From Lobosporangium transversale (taxonomy: Eukaryota; Mortierellomycota; Mortierellomycetes; Mortierellales; Mortierellaceae), in assembly GCF_002105155.1 (NCBI RefSeq), contig NW_019029028.1, positions 62,001-126,000 on the forward strand: DNA of 64,000 nt, given 5' to 3'. Below the pieces are notes generated by a model, which did not search any database, had not been told where the DNA came from, and saw only the letters and a list, made by a program, of their open reading frames with translations. Made by a program: the position numbers and the translations under genes. Below are positions 1 to 12,200 of the stretch, piece after piece; within the stretch, counting starts at the first letter, position 1, and every line of letters starts with the position of its first letter.

Positions 1-50
1 CTTTGTTGTACTAAATCAGCATTCTTTTTTCTTATATAACCTAACTGCAG

Positions 51-3000
51 ACTAACGATGATCAAGAATGAAAAGAAAGCAAAGGAGCGCGAGAAAAAGG
101 AGATGGAAGCCATGAATAGGAAGCATCTTTCTAACATGCGTGTGGTCCAGAAGAGCCTAGTGTATGTGATTGGTCTCCCTGCTAAACTTGCCAACGATGA
201 GGTGAGACCAAGATCTAAACTAATACCTTTTTGATTCTAAGATGTCAATTTACACAATCACTGTCTCACAAATTGACACAAAGCGATTTTTTAAATTTTT
301 ATCAGCATACATTAAGGCAACATGAGTATTTTGGACAATATGGCAAGATTGCCAAGGTCGTAATCAACCGGAGAAATGCCACAACATCGTCAGGATCTTT
401 AGGTCAAGGCAGTGTGGGTGTATACATTACGTATGTGCGGAAGGAAGATGCCACAAAGGCAATAGCAGCAATTGACGGTAGTGTTTGGGATGGCAAAATC
501 TTGAGGTAAGAGTTCCCAAGTGTTTGTCAACTTGCTATAAATATTCTGAAGAACCTAAATATCATGGAGAGACAGGACCCATGGACGGAATTACCTGCGG
601 GTCGAAAGCAAGATGTATCCGTACAGTTTGCAAAGCTTTTTCTTTTTACTTTTTTATTCTTCCTAATTTGCAGCTACTTGGCTTTCACTTTTTTTTCTCC
701 GTCACATGCACCTAAGCTTGATTATAATCAGGACCTGATGTGAGGATTTTGTTCATCCACTTTTCTTTTCTCTAGGGCATCATACGGAACCACAAAGTAC
801 TGTACTTATTACCTTCGTGGCATGACCTGTCAAAACCCAGGATGCATGTATTTGCACGAGCCTGGAGAGGATGCTGATAGCTTCACTAAAGAAGATCTTG
901 CAGTGGGGTAAAAATTTTATTTCTTTATATTCATATGATACTTAAGTTATCAAATTACGTTCTGAAGACAAGTACTAATTGCTTAATAACATTATATAAC
1001 TTTCATGTTTCTCAAAATAGCAAGCACCATCATCATGATCACAGTTCATCTCATGATTCATACGGTCATAAGCATAATAACTCCGGACGCCCATCCGTGC
1101 CTACTCATGGATCAGGTCCATCTTTAACGCCAAAGTCAAGGCCAGCGACAGTGTCATCTTTCCACTCAAATGCATCGTCACTTTCAGATTGGCCAGCACC
1201 AGGAGGCGACAGACCTTCGCATGATGACAAGGAAAAGGAAAAAGATAAAGATAAAGACAAAGAAGAAGAAGTGTCGCTTCTCCCAGCAACAGCCTCCTGG
1301 GCAAAGATAGGTAGCAATCCATCAACACCAACTCTAAATAATACTGCGGCTCGGAAGTTAGAAGGCCCTCCACCTTTGCGGCCAAAGGGGTCAGTATCCT
1401 CAATGATTACAGGAGCTGTTGTCAACAATGTGAAGCGGAAAGAGATCAATTATGTTAGAGATGGACCCCTTATAGATGGTGAGTCATTTTTATTGCTGGT
1501 ATTTTCATTTAAACGTGTTTATTTTCTTAGTATATGGCTTTTATGGCTCATAATTAAACTTTAATGTAAAATCTTGTATCAGATTCACCTACACCAGCAG
1601 AGGCATTAGCTCTTGAAGCAGCGGCCAGACAACAGATGCTTCAAGAGCAGCGACAGCTTCAAGAACAACAACGGAAGCAACAATTGCTCTTACAGAAGCA
1701 ACAACAAGAGGCAGAGCAACAAGCAGAATTACTTAAACAAAAACTTAAAAAGCAAAGGGAGCTGGAGCTGGAACAAGAGCAGCTGGAACTGCAGAAAAAG
1801 AAGCAACAGCAGGAGATGGAGTTGAAATTGCAAAAGCAGAAAGAGAAGGAGCAGCAGCGAAAGGAACAGGAACGACTAGAGCAGCTGCAAAGAGAAAAGG
1901 AGGAACAGGAAAAGGCTCGCAGAGAGAAGGAGTTAAAAGAGGAACAAGAACGCAAGGAGCAGAAAGAGCGGCAAGAAAGAGAGGAGAAAGAACGGTTAGA
2001 AAAGGAAAGATTAGAGAAAGAAAGATTAGAGAAAGAAAGATTAGAGAAAGAAAGATTAGAGAAAGAAAGATTAGAGAAAGAAAGACTGCAAAAAGAACAA
2101 GAACGAGAAGAGAGAGAGCGGAAGGAAAGAGAGGAACGAGAAAAGCAGGAACGGGAAGAGCAGGAGCGAAAAGACAAAGAAGCTCGCGAGGAGCAACAGA
2201 GAAAGGAGCGTGAGGAGCAATTGAGAAAAGAACGTGAAGAACAATTGAGGAAAGAACGCGAAGAACAAGAGAAAATGGAACGTGAGGAACGTGAGGAGCG
2301 AGAGAGGAAGGAGCGTGAAGAGCAAGAGAGGAAGGAACGTGAGGAACGTGAGCATCATAAGAAGCAGGCGCAGTTGGTACAGAACCAGCCCGTACTTCCC
2401 TTGGGCTCATTCACGTTCAATCCAGATGCGTCACTAGCAACTCTTCCTGCGGCTTTTAGCAACCCAGATGGAGACTCTGCAATCCGTCCCGAAGTGGCTG
2501 GCCCATTCGGTTTGGACTCGTTAGTTCTCTCAAGCTTCCCTCTCTCACCCACACACTATACTGGCTCCTTCAATCCATTTTCATTAGAGGATGAGCCTCT
2601 CATGCGCAGACCCACCGCATCATCAGCTAGGTCATATCTCGATGATTCGGATTACGATCCTACCATGGGTCACAATCGTCCTTTGGGACCTCCTATCCCA
2701 GGCAAGCCAAGGCAGGCTTCTCGGTTTGGATTTGCTATTGACCATCAGTACTCAGACTCGCTTGCGCGCGAAGAGCAATCCGATAGGACAGCCAACGTAC
2801 AATCAATGCAGGATGGCTTCCGAGCACTTTTTCCTAATGTTAATATCAGCTTTGGTCAGTCCAATAACGCATTGCCACATAATCAACACCAGCAACAGTT
2901 GCATTCCTTACATCAACAGCATCATCAACCTCAGCATCAGCTCCAATACCAAGTTCCATCTATTCCTAACCATTCAGATGTCCAAAATGCCAACATGTGG

Positions 3001-5173
3001 ACTAGCAGTGATAAGCAAGAGAGTGCTGTCTTCCAGAGGAGCATGAATCAGCTTAATATAGACCGGATGCTTGCAATCCCTAATCCTCGTATGGCAGAGT
3101 ATCACCAACAACATTCACAACAGCACAATGGACCTCCAGGCTTGGCGCACAGCAACATGACACCAACTATGATGAAGTCTCCCCCCCCAGGCTTAGAGAA
3201 CTTTGCGCGCTGGCCCTTACCCCACCACCACCACCAGCAGCAGCAACAGCAGCAACAGTTTCAACAGCATTTGCAAATGCAAATGCAGCAGGCACAGCGC
3301 CCTCATCAAGACTCTCGACTTGGCAATTGGACATCAGACAATAATGTGGGTAGTCAGAACCTGGGAAATCGTAATAGTCAAGATAACGCACAGGACTTTT
3401 TTGGAGCCTTCTTGAAGGCAGCTGCAGCTGCTCCTCCTTCAACCCATCAGTCTTCTCCTATTACTAACTCAACGGGTCTTTCTACCTCGATGGCTTTTCA
3501 GGATCCTGCCATCATGTCGGCCCGAATCTCATCTTCAAACATCTCTAGACAACCACTTGTAGAAACACTCCAGCCGTCTTACACAGTAGCGCCTGGTACA
3601 TTTAATTCCATGGGCTATGGCCCTGGTTCGGGTATGATTTTTGAATCTGATGACAGCATTTTGTTCAGCGTTGGACAGAGGATCGGAATATTTAATTTAC
3701 ATTCTTTTCGCCTTGTATTTGCCTTCTAGACATGGCTGGTAGGGCTGGCCTTAACCATACTAGTTCGCCTCTTCAACAGTTCGGATTGGGACCAAAGCGC
3801 ATGGAGGTATTTTTTTTTTTTTTTTTTTTTGATATTGCTTGATTTCATTGCGGCTTTTAATATGTCCGTTTATTGGATTTTTGAATTATCGTATCCTGTT
3901 GGGTTCTTAGAATTACCCCCCAATTAAACCCAATGGTATGGAACCCTACCCTATGGTGTTCGGACTGGGAGAATCACCTCTAATGAATACAATTAACTCG
4001 GCAGCATCGGCGCGAGCCGCCAAGGTTAAATCAGACCTACTTATGGGATTAAATGCAGGGATCCGACCTGACCGGCTTAATATGAAGGATCAATCCTTAC
4101 AATCTCAAACACAACAATACACTCAACTGACAGATGAGCACAACAACATACTTAATAGCCTTAACGGTGGACTGAGGACAGGCTCTCCCATTGATGGCAA
4201 CGCAAACAGCGGCGCGCCTCCTATCAGTGGTGAATACTCCGGCGTGAGTAGTGGGTTCGCGAGCACTAGTTTGAATACACCCATGATTTCCTTGCCCCTG
4301 TCTTCTACTCCTTTAACGACATCATCAGCTGCTATCTCGGTCTCCGGTCCCCCTCCCGGGCTCAGTCTGCCAACCGTCAACAGTAATAACGCCGCCGACA
4401 GCAATAGTAGTAAGGACAACGATAATAATGTCAATGACAACAGCAACGGTGGAAATGGGAGTACTGTGGCTACATCATATATGAATATCACCGGCCCAAA
4501 CAACAATAACACTAATACCACTAAGCCAATTGATATTGCAAGCATGATGAGTGTTCTGGATTTTTTTGGCTCTTCAACTTCCGTGGCAATGTCATCGCCA
4601 AACAATTGGGTACCTTCCGCGGCTAATGGTACTGGATTGATTGGACATCACTATCAACAGCAACAACATCAGCAACAACATCAGCAACACCATCCACATC
4701 GACCTCGAGATATGACGTTTATTCAAGGAGGACCAGGGTTATTGCCCAATCGCGAGTCTTTTCAGACAGGACTAGGGTTCGGTATGGACGCTGGACAGCA
4801 TCCTCAGCAACATCAGTTCCAACATCAGGCACAGTTGCAGCACCATTTTCTTCAGCGACAGCACCAACAGCACCAACAGCACCAACAGCAGCAGCAGCAG
4901 CAGCGGATGCTTGGTAACTTGGATATGATAAACGGAACGGGGTACGGCAATGGCCCGGGAAACGACAGTAATGGAAGCAACACCAATACTAACACCGCAG
5001 AATCAACTCCACAATTAAGTCATGTTAGTGAATCAGATGTCAGTGCTGCAGCGAATGCGCGAAGTGTTGAAGATCTGGAGCTTCAAGTGATCAATGCAAA
5101 GATGGAGACTCAGATGTTGGAGAACCAACTCAATGCAGTGATCAAGCGTAATCGTCGTAAGCTCTATGCCTAA
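51..5173 (+). CDS. NOT4: NOT4-type E3 ubiquitin ligase of the CCR4-NOT complex (5' partial)
   Basis: This is the RNA-binding and C-terminal part of the CCR4-NOT ubiquitin ligase. The first visible exon opens with IKNEKKAKEREKKE and NRKHLSNMRVVQKSLVYVIGLP, the linker that follows the RING finger in CNOT4/Not4 proteins. The RING exons lie left of the window. An RRM follows (HEYFGQYGKIAKVVIN, then VGVYITYVRKEDATKAI). A CCCH-type finger comes next (CTYYLRGMTCQNPGCMYLH). The exons are 51-201, 306-505, 776-907, 1021-1478, 1583-3631, 3730-3806 and 3911-5173, giving 1442 visible codons plus stop. The intron starting at 3632 is phase 1 and skips an in-frame readthrough to 3729. The region after the finger holds about 240 residues of Glu/Lys/Arg-rich charged helix, then long Gln/Asn-rich disordered sequence. 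A short helical segment (EDLELQVINAKMETQMLENQ) closes the protein. Family assignment is firm; the function of the tail is unknown. Confidence 0.93.
1996..2085 (+). repeat. 15-bp coding tandem repeat (six LEKER units) in NOT4
   Basis: Five exact copies of ttagagaaagaaaga start at 2011, 2026, 2041, 2056 and 2071. One diverged copy precedes them at 1996. Each unit encodes Leu-Glu-Lys-Glu-Arg. The unit length keeps the frame, so copy-number change would lengthen or shorten the charged helix without a frameshift. Confidence 0.95.
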
Positions 5174-5739
5174 AATGATATACTAGTAGGAAGTCTCAAA
5201 TAAAATAAAGATTACTACCCATAGAAGCCCATCCAAAGATCTGTTACCTTCTGAGATTATGGCTCACTACCGAGAAATCCAATGCAATTAAAAATATGAT
5301 TTGATGCTCTCTGTTATTATATTTTTTAAGTTGTATTATTGTTAGAGACGATCCATTGCTTTTGCCTTGAAGTATGTACAAAAATGCTAGCATTCAGCTC
5401 AGCCATGAGAACTACGAAAATAGGAGACTCGCTGTTCTTTCATGCTTGCCTTGCGTTGCTTCTCCCCTTGGATGTCATTTCTCTTATTTGGTATTTTATG
5501 ACTTTGCAGTGCATCCTGATCCGAAAGTGGTCTCGACATGTCTGTCAAGTTAACACAGTTGTCCAGGATACAGAAGAGAGAGCCCATTGGTAGACGTTAT
5601 GTGAATCCGCTTTAATGTTACACGTAGAAAATTCAAAAAAAAAAAAAAACGTGATTTTGTAAAAGTTTAGAGAACTCCACAGACGCCGTGTTTCTTGTTC
5701 CATTGTTCATCAGTTCTGCAAGCAAATTAGCACATTATC
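5174..5739. other. Spacer between NOT4 and SED5
   Basis: It holds the NOT4 3' end and the SED5 upstream region, with an A run near 5635-5649. I see no supported gene; the reading frames here show no recognisable domain. Confidence 0.6.
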
Positions 5740-7416
5740 ATGGACAGGACTGCAGAATACAAAGCAGCGGTCAGCTCATTGCTCAATAGAGGTACACCCT
5801 CTCGACAGCACCACAGTAATGCATATAGTAATCATCCTGCACGTAAGGGGAAGGAAGCTGCAGCCTATGCAGAATTCTCCAAATTGGCTTCATCCATCGG
5901 ACATGACATCAAAGAAACCTCAGAGAAATTGGAGAAGTTGAAAAAATGCAAGTACCACAAGTCTTATTCATCAGAATATATCTGAGTCAACCCTTTCATT
6001 CGAGGATATGAAGTATTCAACTCTTTCAGTCAAATTAAAGCTTTTCGTTATCCAACTTTATTTTATATATCGATAGTGGTCAAAAGAAAAGCACTTTTTG
6101 ACGATCGACCTGTTGAAATCTCGGTATGGAGGAAGCATGTGTAAAGCATGCGTGGAAGACCAGGCAGAGAGATAAATGAACTACCTCCTAATTTCTAACT
6201 TTAATTTCTTCGCATTGGTAGGAATTGACCTACGTTATCAAGCAGGATCTTTCACGTCTCAATGCTCAAACAATGGCACTTCAGAAACACGTCCGAGCTA
6301 CAGCTGCCAAAGCCAACCGATCCACACGTCAAATGGACGAACACTCAACTAATTTGGTCATCATCTTGCAGTCACGACTTGCTAACACGAGTATGGGCTT
6401 TAAAGAAGCGTTGGAAATCAGATCAGAGGTATAGTTAAGAATAAAAAAAGAGGAGGGGGAAAGGGGGATTTATTTCAATGCTCTGTTTGTATTGACTTCC
6501 GTTGAAAATAATTTTATACTAGAGTATGCAAGCGTCGAAAAAGAGACAGGATCAGCTCTTACAGTCTGGACAGCCACATCCAGGGCAGTCTCCGCCTCAG
6601 GGGTTTGCAGGGCAACAACAGAATGGACACCAACAATCGCTACAACTTCCTCAGACAGGAATTCTGTCATCTCTTCGTAATACTACAAAATCACCTATTG
6701 GACTTGTCCCGACGTCTGCGTCACCGCCTCAGGCCTTTAGTAGCTACACCAATGATCATAGCAATAATATACCCCAGAGTGGAAGGACATCTCCATTCAT
6801 GCAACCCTTACCAAGTAATCCCAATCAGCTACCTTTATCATCAGTATCATCTCAATCATCGCCATATCAACAATATCAAATAAGTGGGTCTTCTGATATA
6901 GACCCATATAGTGGTAGTAGTATGCACAGAAGGAAAGGTAGAACAGATGACTATCATGGACAAAGCCAGCACTATTATGAGGATGATTCAGAGTCTGCAG
7001 GACCAGCGTCAATGCTATTCCAACAGCAACAGCATGCACCCCATGTAGAACAATATGTCCAAAATAGGTCAACTGCCATCGAAGCCGTAGAATCGACGCT
7101 CCAGGAACTTGGAGGAATCTTTCAACAACTAGCGCAGATGGTTGCAGAGCAACGAGATACTATCCAAAGGTAAAAAAAAAAAAAAAAAAAAAAAAGTGGA
7201 TTTATCTTACAGATCATAGAAAGCATTTCACTGACATGAACTTTCTTCTTGATGAATAGGATTGAGGCAAATACAGATGATATTGAGCTTAACATTAATG
7301 AGGCACAGAATCAGCTTCTTCGCTACTATCGCAACATTTCATCCGATCGATGGCTAATGATCAAGCTCTTTTTAACCATTATCTTTGTGTTTCTAGTTAT
7401 GTCGCTACTCTCTTAA
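5740..7416 (+). CDS. SED5: Syntaxin-5/Sed5, Golgi Qa-SNARE
   Basis: This is the Golgi Qa-SNARE that drives ER-to-Golgi and intra-Golgi fusion. The N-terminus MDRTAEYKAAVSSL is the short peptide that binds the Sly1 SM protein in this family. Exons are 5740-5947, 6077-6123, 6222-6428, 6523-7169 and 7260-7416, giving 421 residues. The small second exon is fixed by homology: joined, it reads KLKKLVKRKALFDDRPVEIS followed by ELTYVIKQDLS, the classic syntaxin-5 linker. The SNARE motif (VESTLQELGGIFQQLAQMV, with the central Gln) lies near residues 318-370. A C-terminal anchor follows (WLMIKLFLTIIFVFLVMSLLS). A Gln/Ser/Pro-rich disordered stretch of about 110 residues separates the Habc-like region from the SNARE motif. 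The first intron appears to use a GC donor (see findings). Confidence 0.95.
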
Positions 7417-7969
7417 TAATAATGATAATGATAACGACAATGGTGTAATAAAAATTAAAATAAAAATAAAAGTTAAAATAAAATGAAATAAAAAGAAATA
7501 AAAAAAAAAAAGCTATCCTGAACAAAGCAACGTTTGTATTCGCGAATTGACGCCCAGATAGGTAAACGGAGATTTAAAATAGGCAGAGTATACCCAATCA
7601 TCATTGGTGAAGAGAAAGAAAGAGTTGAAAGCATGATTCTAAAGGCCGTACATACTAATAGTGAATGAATAACAAAGAGTCTGCTATTTATCCATATAAT
7701 GCTTATAATAATCAGTTGCTGCCGCATCTTCTCCCAACATTCTTTCCTTTCAGACTTCTGATGTAATCAAGTCTTGGAATGTTTTGATCTGGTAGCCGGA
7801 TTGCTGGAAATTGGCAATATTGTCACGTATTTCCGAATTTCTATTCCTCTGCTACTTCTATAGTACATGTATGGTTCCTAGTGTCTACCTAGTTCTTGAG
7901 TAAAACATTCTTCCCCGACACTTTAGATTATTAACCTTAACATCTATTTTGCACGTTATTAGGAAGATG
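7417..7969. other. Spacer downstream of SED5
   Basis: AT-rich sequence with repeated aaaataaaa motifs near 7446-7510. I see no supported gene. Confidence 0.6.
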
Positions 7970-8578
7970 ACTGCGCAAGTAAAATCAAAAAAACTAAAAG
8001 GATCTGATATGGGGGGTGAATCTTCATTGAGAAGGAAGACATGCTTCTATCCACCAAAGGGAGCAGTAAGGAAATTAAGTCGGCCTTCAAAGCAAAACTG
8101 GATTTTCGGTAGTCGCTTACATCACCCATGATCAATACAAATGGCAAAAATAAAATCATCTGCGGGTGCTCTCGTATGTGGACGCGGGATAGTTGTTTCC
8201 CATTTATATACTTTGACAAGAATGGAAGATACATGGTACTATTTAGCTCTCTTGGATTCAAGAATCTTCCAGGGTTGGATTGTCGGATTCGAAGCATTAT
8301 CTTTGATGATTTAGTGTGTTTGCATCCAACGTACAGAAATGCTACGTTGGTGAACTCTGAAAGATGCAAATCTCTCTTCATTGAATTGGAAAATGCAAAT
8401 GTCTTGAGAGCAATGATGAAGGTAGATACCTATTAAAGCCTGAGTACTGTTCAAGTACATCTGGAAGAGACCTTGAGTGTTTAATCGCTCGATGGAGGTC
8501 GACACACTGTTTAACGCAGATTGGTGAACCTTATTGGACGTTATGCAAAATGGCACAAGATAGAATGTCATTCAACAC
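7970..8578 (+). pseudogene. Decayed coding sequence of unknown family
   Basis: Protein-like segments run along the plus strand but switch frame and carry stops. Segment one (from about 7970) reads KMTAQVKSKKLKGSDMGG. Segment two, in another frame from about 8019, reads EKEDMLLSTKGSSKEIKSAF and reaches a TAG near 8111. The same frame then stays open to 8436 (for example FPFIYFDKNGRYMVLFSSLG). A third frame, from about 8424, continues for some 50 codons to a TAA near 8582 (GRDLECLIARWRSTHCLTQI). Protein-like composition across one frameshift on each side, plus an internal stop, suggests a decayed gene. I do not recognise the family. A live gene with introns I missed remains possible. Confidence 0.4.
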
Positions 8579-8582
8579 AACT

Positions 8583-9028
8583 TAATTGACAGGCAGACAA
8601 GATTGATGGTGGTTTTATTCGGGTGTTTAATTCCCCACTCTTTTACTCTTCTTCACTTCTTTCTCTTTTCTTTTTCTTTGCCTCCCCATCTCCCTTAAAA
8701 GAAGCACAAGGAGAAAATAACTAAAGGGAAGCCCAAATTTCCTCCGCTCTCAGTAACTTCTCTATTTAAATCTGGCCTTGTAGTACAGGTTAGATTAAAT
8801 AGTAAAAGACTGCATTTGTTCACTCTATTCTTTCTTGAATGGGTATCTGGCGCTGTCAGTCCAAAGGAAGCTGGGTAACAAAAAAAAAAAAAAAAAAAAA
8901 AAGAGTTGTGGTCCATTGCTTAAATGTAATTGCAAATCATGAGAAATGTCTTGACGCATTACTGAATCAAACTAATCTCTCGAATCTCATTCATCGAACC
9001 CTATTGCTATTTTGTCTTGTAGGGTCCG
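8583..9028. other. Upstream region of the ABCC gene
   Basis: Pyrimidine-rich stretch near 8640-8700 and an A run at 8880-8902. I see no gene. Confidence 0.6.
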
Positions 9029-9252
9029 ATGGACCCTGAATGCCCTGCAGATTTCACTCCCTGTTTTGAAGATAGTGTTCTGAAGGCTCTGCCACTTATT
9101 TTCCTACTCTTAGTGGGCATTCCAAGGCTGATCATACTCTTGAAGCGAGATAGCTTGAGCTACCCTTGTAAAACAGTGGCACACAAGATCAAGCTGGTAA
9201 GGTCTTGTAGACAATACCCATGTTGTGTTTATACATCACAATTGTACATCAT

Positions 9253-9285
<33 letters not shown>

Positions 9286-12200
9286 TGCAAGGAACAACTT
9301 AGTATTCGATCAATCAAATGAGAGAATTCTTCCATGGAATCAATCAGTCGAGTTTAGTCTGTTTTTCTTGTTTATCTGTGCTTGAATTTTTTTTTTTTTT
9401 TTTTTTTTCTGATGAATTGCTTAGACAGATCTGATAACTTTAATGCAATTGTTTTTTATATTGTCTTTCAAAAATGACATAGGTGTCTATTCACTTGTTG
9501 ATTTTCCTCTCCTTCGCCGTGCTCATTCTTCAACAATATCTCTTCTTCGCTGACCCATCGCTACGTCATACCCCAGATGTGCAGCAGCAACAACAACAGG
9601 AACAACAGCAATACCAACAGACCTTTGGTAGTCATAGTAACGATAGTAACACTGTTGGAATTGAATTCTTGGTCTCACTGACTGAATTATTGGGATTGAA
9701 TTTCGCCCTTGTCTTAACTGTACAAGAAAACAAACGATCCTTTTTGGCATCCAACACACTCCTAATCTTTTGGCTCCTTAGTTCTTTGGTCTCTGCTATC
9801 AAACTTCACACTCTTGCCTCTAGCTGTCCTGGTGGTGACAACAATGGGATCAACAGCAATGGAGGATTCTTTAACTTTGCTGTGTTTAAAGGAAATGATC
9901 ATTCAGAGATATCATGGTCATCCCTGATAGTTGAACAAGTGATTGTTTCTACAAGACTGATTCTTGCTCTACTCGTATTCGCGTTGGAGTGTATCAGAAA
10001 GGATACAAGGATTCAACTTGGAGATGAGAGCGAACTTGTAAGTTTTTTTTTTGAAAGGCATGACAGAATAAAAATACCGTTACATGGGGTCAGTTTGGCG
10101 TCTTGTATTATGTTATGCTAAAAGTCATTTTATTAATCAATTCTCACTGGTTAATTTTCCATACGAATATATCAACTTAGGAAACCTGTCCGGAAGAAGA
10201 AGCCAACATTTTCTCACATATTTCTTTCCATTGGGTAACAGATCTGATGCGTAAAGGATATATAAAACCGCTAACTATGGACGACCTCTGGGGACTACGC
10301 AGGAAAGACCGCTCCCAACATGTCTCAAGAACATTTGTTGAGATTTGGGGAAAGGAGATCAAGAAAAAAAAGTAATTTAAATACAAATATAACTCTTCTT
10401 CTATAACAGTTAGAATGTTAAATCTAACATCTATTTTTTGTTTGTTTGTTTGTTTAGACCTAGCCTCCCATGGGCGCTGACTAAAGCATTCGGCGGACCT
10501 TTTTTTGTTGGCGGCGTGTTGAAGCTCATCAGTGATTGCTTAAGTTTTGTTCAACCTTTGCTTTTACGTGAAATGTTGCGGTTTGTGATCAGTTACAAGA
10601 CTGATACCCCCCAGCCTCTCTATCGTGGATATTACATCGCTGGAGCCATGTTCTGTTGCGGTCTGCTCCAGTCGGCAGTTACGAGCCAGTACTTCCACCA
10701 GTGTATCCGCACCGGAATGCATTTTCGCACGGCAATGGTCACAGCTCTATATCAAAAGTCAATGCGTCTGTCTAATTCCGCTAGACACGAGTCTACAGTA
10801 CGTTATTTCTTTTAAAACTTTCTGACTTATGTCCAACTATATAGGTATGGAGTGATAGAGTGATTGATTAGATAGCTCTCATCAACTTTTTTGTTCTATA
10901 GGTGGGGGAGATTGTGAACCACATGTCAATTGACGCACAGCGCATCCAGGATCTTATTTCCTATCTTCATGTCCTCTGGTCTGGTATCTTCCAAATCAGT
11001 GTGACCCTCTATCTGCTTTACTTGACCTTGGGCTGGGCCACCTTTGCAGGATTAGGTGTGATGATCTTAATGATCCCTCTGAATGCTCGCCTAGGTATCA
11101 TTCAACAACGGTTTCAGGAGAAACACATGACGTACAAGGATAGCCGTATCAAACTTATGAACGAGCTCTTGAACGGAATTCGAGTCATAAAGTTGTATGC
11201 TTGGGAAGGCACCTTCTTACAAAAGATTCTCTCAGTCCGAAATGACCAAGAGCTGAGGATCATGAAAAAACTGGGCTATATTTCGGCGATTCAAATGTTC
11301 ACCTGGGCTTCGACCCCAGTCTTGGTCAGTTTGCTCAACTTTGCCGTCTATACAATGGTCATGAAGAAGACCCTCACTACCGATATCTTGTTCGCGGCTA
11401 TCGCCTTGTTTAATTTATTGCAATTCCCGTTGTCCGCCTTGCCATGGGTTATCAGGTAAACTAATAAGAGGAAATCGATAAGAGGGATGATGCATATCTT
11501 TGGAAACTAATAAATATTTTGTTCTTGCCTGATTTTGCACCCCATCTAAGCTCTGTTGTTGATGCACGAGTGTCTTTCATTCGTGTCCAAAAATTCTTAC
11601 AAAGTGCAGAGGTGGACCCTGACGCTATTATTGTCGAGGATCGCAGTCGCCAGTCCTCATCATCAAATCAAGATGCTGCTGACAAGTATGCGCTTCTCGC
11701 CACAGACGCCTCTTACAGTTGGTATAAGAGTTCACCTCCTGTCGTTTCCGGCATCAACTTGGCTCTCAAACAAGATTGCCTTCTCAGTGTCATTGGTCGT
11801 GTTGGCTCAGGAAAGAGTTCGCTCATTGCTGCGCTTTGTGGAGACCTGGAGCATGTCGCTGGTGAGATCCGTGTCCGGGGATCTATTGCCTTGGTTCCAC
11901 AGCAAGCTTGGATCATGAACGACACTTTACGTGCCAATATCCTGTTTGGAGCTGCTTATGACCCTGTGTATTATCAAAAGACCATCGAGGCATGTTGCCT
12001 TCAGCAGGATTTCGAGATGCTGTTAGGAGGAGACATGACTGAGATTGGAGAGCGCGGGATCAACTTATCGGGAGGACAAAAGGCCCGCATCTCACTTGCA
12101 CGTGCAGTGTATGCACGAGCAGACATCTATCTGCTTGATGATCCTTTGTCGGCTGTGGATGCACATGTTGGTCGGACGATCTTTGATAAGGTAATTGGGC

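Noticed and set aside
1659-2410. Long minus-strand reading frames opposite the NOT4 charged-helix region
   Set aside because: They are antisense shadows of the repetitive Glu/Lys codons; the plus strand has conserved NOT4 domains and matching splice phases.
7959-8381. 140-codon minus-strand frame near 8 kb
   Set aside because: It lies opposite the plus-strand decayed coding sequence, which has the more protein-like composition, and shows no domain.
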